A stretch of 17,771 nucleotides of DNA from NCBI GenBank assembly GCA_003694545.1, contig RFKD01000044.1:1-17771 (forward strand), written 5' to 3'. Below, in pieces: positions 7,073-14,350 of the stretch (positions within the stretch are counted from its first letter, which is position 1; each line of letters starts with the position of its first letter). The notes under the pieces are model-generated. The model made no database searches. It saw only the letters and a list, made by a program, of their open reading frames with translations, and had not been told where the DNA came from. This DNA comes from Candidatus Parcubacteria bacterium (lineage in GTDB: Bacteria > Patescibacteriota > Minisyncoccia > Phycocordibacterales > UBA12088). A program made the position numbers and the translations under genes.

Positions 7073-8251
7073 TTATGCGCGCCGCATAAGAACCGCGAGC
7101 GCTTCAAGATGCAAGGTGTTCGGATAAAAATCAAACCCTTTCAACGCGGCAAGGGAATATGTTCCCTCCAAGAGCGCGAGATCGCGCGCGAGCGTATCGG
7201 GATTGCACGACACATACGCGAGCAAGGCGGGACCTTTTTCTTGGAGGCGGCGAACAACAACTGAATGCAGTCCGCTGCGAGGCGGGTCGACGATGGCAAC
7301 CGCTCTACTGGTGTTTAAGCTTGCATCGTCGTCTCGCAAGAAGGTGCGCGCAATATCCCCGCCGACTACCCGAGCGGCAACGCCAACGCGCCGCAAGTTG
7401 CGCCGCGCCGCTTGCGCGAGCGCTTCGTCTAGTTCGAGGGCCGAGACTGCGCGCACTCTTCCTTCTAACAAGCGCGCAAGCGCGGCGCTCAAGGGAGCGG
7501 CCCCGGCGTACAAGTCCCACACCACAAACTGGCGCGGCGCCTCTCTCGCAAGCACTTCCGCAAGCGTAATCAGCAGCTCTTCCATCTGCCAAATGTTGTT
7601 TTGGAAAAACCCAAACGCGGGGTAGCGCACCCACACGCCGCACACACGCTCCTCCAACCATACCTCATGAGGGCCAGCAATGATGCGCTCCGGCGCGGTG
7701 GCAGGCGTTTCCTTTCGGGTATAGGCAACTTGGGCGGCGGCAACGCCGGGGAGCGCACCGACCACTTCCTGCCACCGCCGCCAGCGTAATTCTTCCCCGC
7801 CGTGCACCACAAGCCGCAGCGCGACAGCGCCGCTTGCCTTACTTTCGCTTGCGACTAACGCTTTTGTGTCGCCCGCCCACGCGCCCACTTCCCCAAGCGC
7901 GGCCGCGGCTTGCCGCGCAATCTCGTTCAGACGGCGGCTTGCAAGCACACATCCATCGATCGGAACCTTGCGGCGGCCGCGGCTGCCGCGCGCGTGCCAC
8001 CCAAGCCGCACCCCGCTTTCACTGCCGTAGAGCGCGAACTCCATTTTTTTGCGGTAGCCCCATATCACGGCAGAAGGGAAAACCGGCACACGGCGGCCCA
8101 AAACTCGCCAGAGGGCGGCTTCTTTACAGCGAACCTGTGCTTCGTAAGGCAGGGCTTGAAGCGGTGAGCAAATGGCGTAGTGGGCTTCGCGTGGCGCAAG
8201 CGCGCCCATAGCACTGCGCGCCCGCTCCACAAGGACTCGCGCGAAATTCAT
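7073..8251 (-). CDS. Class I SAM-dependent RNA uracil-C5 methyltransferase (RlmD/TrmA family)
   Basis: A 392-aa enzyme predicted to make 5-methyluridine in 23S rRNA or tRNA. Motifs in order: YRKKMEF (66-72), FFQNN (215-219, the FxQxN substrate-binding motif), DLYAGAA (246-252, SAM-binding loop), DPPRSGLH (322-329), SCNP with the nucleophile C349 (348-351) followed by TLARDL, and H-L-E (381-383) with the general-base Glu. No N-terminal TRAM domain is present. The Cys cluster that binds 4Fe-4S in RumA is reduced: CSPLQALPYEAQV (28-40) keeps one of the closely spaced cysteines and PIDGCVLAS (97-105) one more. The frame is open to 8317, but the ATG at 8251 overlaps the SET gene's TGA as ATGA and is clearly the start. 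Translational coupling to the SET gene is likely. The target base cannot be named. Confidence 0.88.
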   Translation of the reverse strand: MNFARVLVERARSAMGALAPREAHYAICSPLQALPYEAQVRCKEAALWRVLGRRVPVFPSAVIWGYRKKMEFALYGSESGVRLGWHARGSRGRRKVPIDGCVLASRRLNEIARQAAAALGEVGAWAGDTKALVASESKASGAVALRLVVHGGEELRWRRWQEVVGALPGVAAAQVAYTRKETPATAPERIIAGPHEVWLEERVCGVWVRYPAFGFFQNNIWQMEELLITLAEVLAREAPRQFVVWDLYAGAAPLSAALARLLEGRVRAVSALELDEALAQAARRNLRRVGVAARVVGGDIARTFLRDDDASLNTSRAVAIVDPPRSGLHSVVVRRLQEKGPALLAYVSCNPDTLARDLALLEGTYSLAALKGFDFYPNTLHLEALAVLMRRA

Positions 8252-8712
8252 ACAATAACGCGATTTTCGCCTCGCCCTAGCCGACGCAATGTCCGCGCGA
8301 ACCCCTCCGGATCGCACGCATCACAGTGGCAACCGCGAGGCATTGTGTCGGGATCGTTGAGATACTCTTCGCCGTAATCGTAGGTAAGCTCTTCTCCCGG
8401 CTCAATGTCGCGCAGGGCGAAAATACAAATGCGGTCGTCCACCACATCCGCTTCGCAATTCGGGCGGCAGGAATGATTGATGTAGCGGGCGAGGTTGCCG
8501 CGGTCTTTTCCGTCGATGGTCCAGCGGTTGTCGATTTCAAACAAGTATTTTCCCCCGCGTCGGTCAGCCTCCTCGTTCGTAATGCGCTCGCCGGTGTACT
8601 CAATAACCATCTCCCCCCGCGAAAATGGAACAGCGGCGTACAATCCTAATCCGCCGTACGGAGAACGGGCAAGGGTAAACTTGCCTCCACCATAAAACTT
8701 TCTTTGCCCCAT
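8248..8712 (-). CDS. SET-domain protein lysine methyltransferase
   Basis: A 154-aa compact SET protein, the fold used by histone lysine methyltransferases to transfer methyl from SAM to lysine. Diagnostic motifs: SPYGGLGLYAA (17-27, the GxG start of SET), GEMVIEYTGERI (33-44), YINHSCRPNCEA (77-88, the NHSCxPN pseudoknot strand), and GEELTYDYGEEY (105-116, ELxxDY with the catalytic Tyr). A post-SET-like C-H-C-D-A-C cluster near 128-133 could bind Zn2+ together with the NHSC cysteine, as in eukaryotic enzymes. Bacterial SET proteins are known, but their targets usually are not. It lies between a histidine kinase (20-nt gap) and an RNA methyltransferase (4-nt ATGA overlap). The ATG at 8712 is the first in frame. 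The catalytic motifs look intact. The substrate is unknown: a ribosomal, DNA-binding or surface protein are all possible. Confidence 0.9.
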   Translation of the reverse strand: MGQRKFYGGGKFTLARSPYGGLGLYAAVPFSRGEMVIEYTGERITNEEADRRGGKYLFEIDNRWTIDGKDRGNLARYINHSCRPNCEADVVDDRICIFALRDIEPGEELTYDYGEEYLNDPDTMPRGCHCDACDPEGFARTLRRLGRGENRVIV

Positions 8713-8732
8713 AGTGGGAAGATGCTAACACG

Positions 8733-10112
8733 CTAGCCCTCCTCGCGCGAGGAAGGCTGGCACGCTGGAAGTCGTACCTGTACTTTTGTCCCCCTCCCCT
8801 CAATGGATTCAACGGCAATGGTTCCGTCCATACGGGTAACCAGTTCTCGCGTAATCCACATTCCAAGCCCGGTTCCCGCCTCCCGGCGCACGCTTTCGCG
8901 CGCAGAGCGGTAAAAGCGTTCAAATAAATGTTGCTGTTCTTCCGAGCTCATTCCCAGCCCTGTGTCTTCTACTTCAACCACAACCCACTTCCCGTCTTCC
9001 AACAGGTTCACCCGAAGCGCCACGGAGCCTTGCAGCGTATACTTGATGGCATTTGAAACAAGGTTGTTCAACACCTGCCGCAAGCGATCCGTATCCACGC
9101 GCACCCAAATATCCTTCGCGCACACAAAAGAAAATGACAGGCGCTTGTTTTCGGCAAGTTGGCGAAACGCTTCAACGACATCATTGCACACACAGAACGC
9201 TTGCGTGCAGGTAATAGAAAAGGATAGTCTGCCCTCGCTGAGGCGCGACACATCAAGAAGATCATTGACCAGTTGTAAAAGCATATCCGATGCGCGCGCT
9301 GCTTTCTCCGCTAAGCTACGCTCGTCCTCAGAGCGCAAACGCTCGGCAAGGAGAGAAAGGTAGCCTTGCACCACGGTTATCGGAGCACGCAGTTCGTGAG
9401 ACGCGAGAGAAAAGAAGCGGTCTTTCAGCGCGTCGGCTTCCCGCAGGCGTTCGTACAGCAAGGCATAGTCGGTAATACGGGCAACACGAAAGAGAAGGAG
9501 AATAACCACGAGCACCAAAACAAAGGTCAGCGCGTATGACTCAAAAATCTGTCGCGAGATGGCGACATCCGCTTGCGAGATGTAGAGCACGGCCCGAACA
9601 TAGCCGTCACCTTGGGGAAACGCGCGCGCGGCCAGATACAGCCGCTCTCCTCCAAACTCGTCCAAGCGAAGGTAGGTTTGGCGCCGCCCGTCGCCAAGCG
9701 CAAACGCAACAATTGATTCCGAACGGTCCCACACAGATAATGGAAACCCTTCGCGGGCGACGGCGGCAACGCGCTCAAAATAATGAGGCGCGTTGGAGTT
9801 CGTTGGGTTGCGCCTCCACACTTCCATCGCGGCAAGCGTCTCGTTTTGCAGCATAATGCGTGCGAGCTCTTCTTCCAGCGCTTGAGGATCGTCCGCGCCC
9901 CACTGCGCTGCAAGCGCAATGCCGTCAAGTAGTGCCCCTATGCGCACTTCAGCCGTGCGCTCGTAAGCGCGCTGGGCAAGCGAGCTAAACGACCACACCA
10001 CATAGCTAAACAACCCAACCACTATCACAGCAACTGTAGCGGTATGCAGAACCTGCGGATATTCGCGCAGGTGTCGCACCCCAAAGCTAAAAATTTGCTT
10101 GAGTTTATGCAT
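8733..10112 (-). CDS. Membrane sensor histidine kinase with extracytoplasmic domain
   Basis: A 459-aa two-pass kinase. TM1 is about residues 22-45 (LHTATVAVIVVGLFSYVVW), followed by an extracytoplasmic sensor region of roughly 150 residues with PAS/dCache-like alternation but no recognisable ligand motif, then TM2 about 194-212 (ALTFVLVLVVILLLFRV). The catalytic core is complete: HisKA phospho-acceptor H239 in SLASHELRAPI, N box NLVSNAIKYT (with N354), G1 DTGLGM (383-388), F box LFERFYR and G2 GTGLGM (413-418). The frame opens at 10181, but the ATG at 10112 (MHKLKQIF) avoids overlap with the upstream gene and gives a 19-nt gap. No receiver or response regulator is encoded in the window, so its partner lies elsewhere. 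Linkage to the upstream surface protein suggests it may sense an envelope state. Function firm, signal unknown. Confidence 0.92.
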   Translation of the reverse strand: MHKLKQIFSFGVRHLREYPQVLHTATVAVIVVGLFSYVVWSFSSLAQRAYERTAEVRIGALLDGIALAAQWGADDPQALEEELARIMLQNETLAAMEVWRRNPTNSNAPHYFERVAAVAREGFPLSVWDRSESIVAFALGDGRRQTYLRLDEFGGERLYLAARAFPQGDGYVRAVLYISQADVAISRQIFESYALTFVLVLVVILLLFRVARITDYALLYERLREADALKDRFFSLASHELRAPITVVQGYLSLLAERLRSEDERSLAEKAARASDMLLQLVNDLLDVSRLSEGRLSFSITCTQAFCVCNDVVEAFRQLAENKRLSFSFVCAKDIWVRVDTDRLRQVLNNLVSNAIKYTLQGSVALRVNLLEDGKWVVVEVEDTGLGMSSEEQQHLFERFYRSARESVRREAGTGLGMWITRELVTRMDGTIAVESIEGRGTKVQVRLPACQPSSREEG

Positions 10113-10131
10113 ATGGCGGCGGCGCGTGGAA

Positions 10132-11982
10132 TCACTGAGGCTTCTCGCCGTGCTCTGCCCGCATCCGCCACACCCCAACAACCATAACAGTAATCAGTCC
10201 CACAATTCCTAGCGCAACGAGCGCAACCCCCACCACCGACGCACGAAGCATGTCCAACAGCGAGCGCTCGGGTGTGGGGACTTCTTGCGGCGAAGACGGC
10301 GGGATGTAAGTAACTGCTTGCGCTTGTTTTACAAACCGCGCGGGAGGACTTTTCGCGACGATAGCACCTGAGGCATTGAGAATAGCGACATACACTTCAT
10401 GCTCCCCATCAGGCAGTTCGCGACGCAGAGTATAGCGCCACACGCCTGTTTCGTCCGCCCGCACGGCAACCACGATAGGCGTGGAGAATATATACAACCA
10501 CGCGGTGGTGTTGGGAATAGCCCGACCCTCAAGCGCGAGCCCCACTGTCGAAGTTGCGGTTGGCAATCCTTGTGTCGCGGCATCTTCTGTGTCATCTGTC
10601 GAGGTCGCGTGTTGTTCCTCGCTTCCCTCCTCCGCTTGAGATTCGGGAGGGGTCGTCGTGGCCACTCGCGTTTGGGCTTCGTCTTGCGAGCTCAGCGGGA
10701 CAGCCGCCACCTTGGAAACCCCAAGAATGGCCGGCACCACCTCGCCCTCTTCTCGAGGAGACGCGGCGGGTACCGGCTGGGTTGTCGTGGAAAGAGGGTC
10801 CAACCCTAAGAGTACCCGCTCAGCGTCGGAGAGAATGTCGCCTGCAGTGTAAGGGTCGCGCGGATCCGTCCCCCACAAGACCTTCTCCTCAAAATCCGAC
10901 AAGCCGTCGCCGTCAGAATCGGCAAGAACCTCTTCCGCGGGAGAGTGGATAATTTCTCGCCGAACGCGCGCGAGTTTTTCTGCTGCGGAGCGTACTTCTT
11001 GGGCTATCTCGCGCTCCACAAGACGCCGCGTCAGCTCTTGCGCTTCTTCCTCTGAGGCAGCCTTGCCGGAGGCAACAAGCTCTTGAGTCAGGGCGCGTTC
11101 TGCTTCCTCAGGCGTTTTTTCTCCCCGAGCCACTTCAACGAGTATTTTCCGAATAGCGCGTTGGAGGGGTTGCGGGGGAGGCGGCGTGACGCCCAGTTTT
11201 TTTGCTGTACGTTCTTCAACTTCTCGAATGGGCTCGGTAAACTTGCGGGCGTTTTCCGCCGCCGCACGCACCTCTTCTCGCTGTTGTTGTACTTTCTCAC
11301 CGTGCGCGGCGTGATCCTTGAACGTCGGCTGTGTGTTGTCGGTTTCGCCTTGTGAATCCTTAGCGCGAACCTTAGCGTCCTCACCGGACGCGCCGTCCGT
11401 TTTGTCCGCCACTGGTTGTTGCTCGCGCAAAGAATGCGTGTTTCGTTGGCGGTCAGATTTTTCATTTTGTGCCGTTGGGCTCGCGCGGCCTTCTGTTTGT
11501 TTCATTGCTTGATGTGTTTCTTTGGGGACACCTCCTTGTTTTTCGGAAGTCTTCGTGACCTCAGGTGTGCCTTCCGTAACTTTCCCCGTCGCTTGCTTTA
11601 CCTCCTCCTCTTGCTTCGTTTCCTCTCGATTTTCCTCTTGCCTCTCAACAATGGGCCGCTCAGGAATGTGAAGCTCTTTGCGCAACTCCTCTGCCCGCAC
11701 CTCAAGGGGAGCTGCATCGCCTACTTCCACCTGATCGTCGCGTTGGCGCTCGGTTCCTGCGGTTGTTGAAGGGGAAACGCCATATACTTGTTTTTCCTTG
11801 GACTCCTGTGTCTGCGCGGATTGATCGCCTGAAGACGCCGAGCCGTCGAGATTGGTCTTGTCAAGATCGGTTTTTTTGCGCTTTTCGTCCTCTGCCCCGC
11901 CGTCCTGAGACCCTCCATCGCCAGAGAACACCGCTTGATGTGCAGGCTCTGTGTTTTGTTCTGCTTTTTCATCTTTCTGCAC
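10132..11982 (-). CDS. Large TSP3-type surface protein with C-terminal membrane anchor, N-terminus uncertain
   Basis: A 616-aa protein with no recognisable enzyme. Residues 1-215 are low-complexity and polar (E, K, Q, T rich); 225-345 are charged and probably helical, with a proline patch PPPPQP; 355-366 is a DSDGDGLSDFEE calcium-binding repeat of the thrombospondin-type-3 kind, followed by WGTDPRDPY and a second partial unit DILSDAERVLLGLDPLS. A Thr/Ser/Glu linker leads to an Ig-like beta domain (about 484-552) and a final membrane helix (about 581-605) ending in the basic tail WRMRAEHGEK. I see no cysteine, which fits export. TSP3-repeat proteins are normally secreted, yet the listed GTG start gives no signal sequence. 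The upstream 50-aa ORF, in another frame and overlapping by 14 nt, carries a membrane segment, so a frameshift is suspected. First long gene of the kinase operon. Confidence 0.75.
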   Translation of the reverse strand: MQKDEKAEQNTEPAHQAVFSGDGGSQDGGAEDEKRKKTDLDKTNLDGSASSGDQSAQTQESKEKQVYGVSPSTTAGTERQRDDQVEVGDAAPLEVRAEELRKELHIPERPIVERQEENREETKQEEEVKQATGKVTEGTPEVTKTSEKQGGVPKETHQAMKQTEGRASPTAQNEKSDRQRNTHSLREQQPVADKTDGASGEDAKVRAKDSQGETDNTQPTFKDHAAHGEKVQQQREEVRAAAENARKFTEPIREVEERTAKKLGVTPPPPQPLQRAIRKILVEVARGEKTPEEAERALTQELVASGKAASEEEAQELTRRLVEREIAQEVRSAAEKLARVRREIIHSPAEEVLADSDGDGLSDFEEKVLWGTDPRDPYTAGDILSDAERVLLGLDPLSTTTQPVPAASPREEGEVVPAILGVSKVAAVPLSSQDEAQTRVATTTPPESQAEEGSEEQHATSTDDTEDAATQGLPTATSTVGLALEGRAIPNTTAWLYIFSTPIVVAVRADETGVWRYTLRRELPDGEHEVYVAILNASGAIVAKSPPARFVKQAQAVTYIPPSSPQEVPTPERSLLDMLRASVVGVALVALGIVGLITVMVVGVWRMRAEHGEKPQ

Positions 11983-12121
11983 AACCGCAGAACCACTTGG
12001 ATCTCACCGATGATGTCACAGCGGCCTCTTGGTGGGCCCGCCATGCGCCATTGTGCCACACCACCTGCACCATCCCGGCAAGCGCCACCAAAAGGGCGAC
12101 GAGCGCGTAGGTGCCCGACAT
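11969..12121 (-). CDS. 50-aa ORF with one membrane segment; possible displaced N-terminus of the TSP3 protein
   Basis: ATG at 12121, TGA at 11971-11969. The product starts MSGTYALVALLVALAGMVQV, a hydrophobic helix (about 5-22), then WHNGAWRAHQEAAVTSS and a short unconvincing tail (VRSKWFCGCAER). It has the best promoter of the region directly upstream (TGCTATACT, then GGAAGTA and the ATG), so expression clearly starts here. Its 3' end overlaps the 616-aa frame by 14 nt, and that frame is open from just after a TGA about 18 nt upstream of its GTG. A +1 shift anywhere between about 12000 and 11971 would join the helix to DPSGSAVVQKDEK and give the surface protein an export signal. It may therefore be part of that gene (sequencing indel, programmed shift or real mutation), or a separate coupled small membrane peptide. 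Confidence 0.55.
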   Translation of the reverse strand: MSGTYALVALLVALAGMVQVVWHNGAWRAHQEAAVTSSVRSKWFCGCAER

Positions 12122-12128
12122 TACTTCC

Positions 12129-12137
12129 AGTATAGCA
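12129..12137 (-). promoter_or_regulatory. Extended -10 promoter of the surface-protein/kinase/SET operon
   Basis: TGCTATACT on the minus strand, a TGn-extended -10 one base from the TATAAT consensus, with only GGAAGTA between it and the ATG at 12121. TTGATC lies 15 nt further upstream as a possible short-spaced -35. Initiation about 7 nt downstream would make the transcript leaderless. GGAAG could instead act as a weak Shine-Dalgarno if transcription starts further up. Confidence 0.6.
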
Positions 12138-12178
12138 AAATAGCCAGACGATCAATTCACAGTGGGACGAGGGCGCAC

Positions 12179-12197
12179 CACACAAAATCATTGTGTG
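12179..12197. terminator. Weak hairpin between the restriction gene and the next operon
   Basis: CACACAA (12179-12185) and TTGTGTG (12191-12197) form a 7-bp stem with a 5-nt loop, just past the restriction endonuclease stop at 12201. A T4 run follows only on the plus strand; on the minus strand, the direction of the gene, no U tract follows. It may be a weak terminator or an operator for the neighbouring promoter. Confidence 0.3.
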
Positions 12198-12200
12198 TTT

Positions 12201-12866
12201 TCATTTTCCTGTCTGTTGGGGATATTTTTCGTGAAGATATTGAAGGAGGCCCCTTCCCATCGCTTCGCGAGGAATTTCCACATCTCCCACACTTTCGTCT
12301 TGCGAAAAATAGGTGAGCGGAATGGTGTACCAGAGTTGATTTGACATTTTGAAGACTATTTTTGCTTTAAACGCAAAACCGTCTTTGAGCACATAACCCG
12401 AAGACTCCTTCTTCCAGTGAGCGGGCTGGAGCAACCAAGATGGCGCCAACCTTTCAGCAGCAACTTGAAAAAGGCTATATCTTACCACCTCTCGCTTATC
12501 CTCTCTCGCACAAATGAGATAGTAGTCAAAACTCATGTGTTGGTGGCGGATAAATGCAAGCTTATCTCTTAGCGAGGAAAAGGTTGTGAGACGATAGGAA
12601 GAAATTGTCAAGAAAGCGCCACGCTTGATGACACCTGATTTCGCCGATATTTTGATGACGCGCTTTTCCAACTCGACGACAATATCCACGCTTTGCTCAT
12701 GAGATTGCGGATCCCAGTGAACCTTATGTTCCCCCTCCAAAAATGCAAAAGTTGCCCATATGATTTCCTCCCAGCTGTCTGATTTGATGGGTATCCTCGT
12801 GGTGCCTGACTTGAAGGCTATGAGTTCTTGGAGAACCTCAGCTACTCGTTGGTGATGAATCTGCAT
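12201..12866 (-). CDS. Putative type II restriction endonuclease partnering the TaqI-like methyltransferase
   Basis: I recognise this mainly by position: it directly follows a DNA adenine methyltransferase gene on the same strand. The product (221 aa from the ATG at 12866; 231 aa from a TTG at 12896, numbering below) has a plausible PD-(D/E)XK-like core: WEEIIWATFAFLE (42-54) supplies acidic residues, then HWDPQSHEQSVDIVVELEKR (60-79) with D71, then VIKISAKSG (80-88) with K86. The middle position of the xxK triad is Ala and the preceding residue Ser, where most enzymes have D/E-x-K, so the active site is either a variant or misassigned. I cannot match it confidently to R.TaqI. If it pairs with the methyltransferase, TCGA is the predicted site. 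Base composition is AT-richer than neighbouring operons, suggesting acquisition. Confidence 0.6.
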   Translation of the reverse strand: MQIHHQRVAEVLQELIAFKSGTTRIPIKSDSWEEIIWATFAFLEGEHKVHWDPQSHEQSVDIVVELEKRVIKISAKSGVIKRGAFLTISSYRLTTFSSLRDKLAFIRHQHMSFDYYLICAREDKREVVRYSLFQVAAERLAPSWLLQPAHWKKESSGYVLKDGFAFKAKIVFKMSNQLWYTIPLTYFSQDESVGDVEIPREAMGRGLLQYLHEKYPQQTGK

Positions 12867-12896
12867 ATTTTGGGTGTAGGAACAACGACTGCTCAA

Positions 12897-14213
12897 TCAA
12901 TCAAATAAATTTTTCCCTTTGAGTATCCCCTTGGGAAGCGGCACCAACCTCAATTGTGTGGCGGTTGTGTGGGGTGTGATATCTTGGTAAAGCGTTTTGA
13001 TGTAGTTATTGAGTCGCGCAGAGTTAAGCCACTGAATAATCGTGGAGAGCTCACGCTGAGAAAGAGCGGTCTTCGGCAAGAGGTGGTACACATCTCCCAC
13101 ATAAGGATAAGGGGAATCCTCAAGAGCCGCCACAATTCTACCCCCTTTGGTGTGTCCAACCACAATGCGAGGTGTAATGGCGTAAAAGTGTTTTAGCACA
13201 GGCACAAACTGCTTTGGTAGAGATAGGCCGACATAGTTAGTTCGGTCCACAAAGCCTTCTTTAATATTTCTGCCATTCATCAAAGGAAGTTGTTCCCCTC
13301 GCTGGTAGTGTGTGCCTTCAAGTTGGGAGACCAGTCGCTTTACTTCGGGTGAACGGGCAGAGATTTTGATATCAAACAACGATCCAAGAAGCGCCACGCC
13401 ACTTTCCAGCCGTCGCGTTTCGTCAGTCTCAAAACGCAAGACTTCTCCACCCCAATTGGGGAATGATGCTATATGCTGAAATTTGTTAGTTTTGCCCTTT
13501 CGTAAATAGAGAGACGCCCCGCTTTTCTTCCTCTTCTCAAAGACAATCACGCAGACGGACACACTCACCCCTCGAAAAATGCCACCCCCAAGGTAAAACA
13601 CTTTCAGCGAGCCGTTGCGAGCAAGAAACTGCCGAAGAAGGTGAAATTCGTCAAGAACCATCCAAGTCGCCGGTATGATAAAGACAAGACGACCCCCTTC
13701 CTTGAGGAGGGACACGCTCTTTTCTACAAAAGCCCCGTAAATGTTATATTTCCCAAACCAAGTATGGAATACTTTCTTGTATGCTCGTTTGCGCGACAAC
13801 TTGTCCTCAATTGGATAGTGCGAGGTGTCACCAATGATCCCATAGGGAGGATTGCCAATGACAACATCAAAAGAGCGATGCGGCTCCCACAGGAGGTAAT
13901 CTTCCAAGATGAGTTGGAAGGGGAGCTCTTTGTATGCGTTCTGAATGTTCCGAAACACCTCTGGGTTTACCTCGACACCATAAAAACGATTGTGGGGATA
14001 CCGTTCAAAAATGCGAAGGAGAAAATTACAAAAACCGCACGCGGGTTCGAGGATATCTAAATTTTTCCAATCACGCACACCAGAAAGGGAAATCATTAGA
14101 TCTACTACCTCTTTTGGGGTTGACACTGCGCCAAACGCTTTCCAATCCGAAAGCGTGTGCTCCAGTTGTGCTACAAAAGCGAGTTGGGATTGTAAAAGGG
14201 TGCGCGAAGGCAT
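12897..14213 (-). CDS. Type II N6-adenine DNA methyltransferase, M.TaqI-like (predicted TCGA)
   Basis: A 438-aa gamma-class enzyme that methylates adenine in double-stranded DNA to protect the host from the linked nuclease. Motif X is GAVSTPKEVVDLM (28-40), motif I ILEPACGF (54-61), and motif IV VIGNPPYG with catalytic N121-PPY124. Resemblance to M.TaqI (421 aa) as I recall it runs along the whole chain: LLWEPHRSFD, NPPYGIIGDTSHYPI, GKYNIYGAFVEKSVSLLKEG, PATWMVLDEFHLLRQFLAR, LRFETDETRRLE and IIQWLNSARLNNYIKTLYQD, the last blocks falling in the target-recognition domain. This supports specificity for TCGA with m6A at the last base, though recognition domains can drift. The ATG at 14213 (MPSRTLLQ) fits the M.TaqI N-terminus; the frame is open to 14297. 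The REase frame follows its TGA directly. No controller gene is visible. Confidence 0.88.
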   Translation of the reverse strand: MPSRTLLQSQLAFVAQLEHTLSDWKAFGAVSTPKEVVDLMISLSGVRDWKNLDILEPACGFCNFLLRIFERYPHNRFYGVEVNPEVFRNIQNAYKELPFQLILEDYLLWEPHRSFDVVIGNPPYGIIGDTSHYPIEDKLSRKRAYKKVFHTWFGKYNIYGAFVEKSVSLLKEGGRLVFIIPATWMVLDEFHLLRQFLARNGSLKVFYLGGGIFRGVSVSVCVIVFEKRKKSGASLYLRKGKTNKFQHIASFPNWGGEVLRFETDETRRLESGVALLGSLFDIKISARSPEVKRLVSQLEGTHYQRGEQLPLMNGRNIKEGFVDRTNYVGLSLPKQFVPVLKHFYAITPRIVVGHTKGGRIVAALEDSPYPYVGDVYHLLPKTALSQRELSTIIQWLNSARLNNYIKTLYQDITPHTTATQLRLVPLPKGILKGKNLFD

Positions 14214-14230
14214 AGGCGGTGCACACCAAG

Positions 14231-14239
14231 AGCATATCA
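14231..14239 (-). promoter_or_regulatory. Candidate extended -10 for the restriction-modification cassette
   Basis: TGATATGCT on the minus strand, ending 17 nt before the methyltransferase ATG at 14213. GGAGGA occurs a few bases further upstream but is too far from this ATG to act as its ribosome-binding site. No operator-like dyad is seen. Confidence 0.35.
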
Positions 14240-14292
14240 CATTCCTCCAACGATAAGGAGCACTTTTGCGCTCTTCGGATAAAAAACCGCAA

Positions 14293-14350
14293 CGCAAATG
14301 TACTCGCTCGGACGCTTCGCGTCCTCGCGAACATTTGCTGCCCGGCAGGG
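14293..14350. repeat. 58-bp direct repeat, distal copy (tRNA-Gln 3' end plus palindromic flank)
   Basis: Identical by eye to 14487-14544, 194 bp away. It contains the 45-nt imperfect palindrome 14294-14338 and then TGCCCGGCAGGG, the complement of the last 12 nt of the tRNA-Gln acceptor and T stem. No rest of a tRNA follows, so this is a 3'-end fragment. On the minus strand the palindrome is followed by GTTGCGG and T6 (14286-14281), so this copy could end the tRNA transcript. Confidence 0.85.
14294..14338 (-). terminator. 45-nt palindrome followed by a T6 run, possible tRNA-Gln transcript terminator
   Basis: Outer arms GCAAATGT and ACATTTGC, middle arms TCGC and GCGA, inner arms GGACGC and GCGTCC around a 3-nt loop. 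On the minus strand GTTGCGG and six T follow. The 7-nt spacer before the T run is longer than ideal. An identical palindrome without the T run abuts the tRNA at 14488-14532. Confidence 0.45.

Noticed and set aside
14071..14334. A controller protein gene upstream of the restriction cassette
   Set aside because: The small frame there overlaps the methyltransferase start and the repeat, and has no helix-turn-helix pattern.
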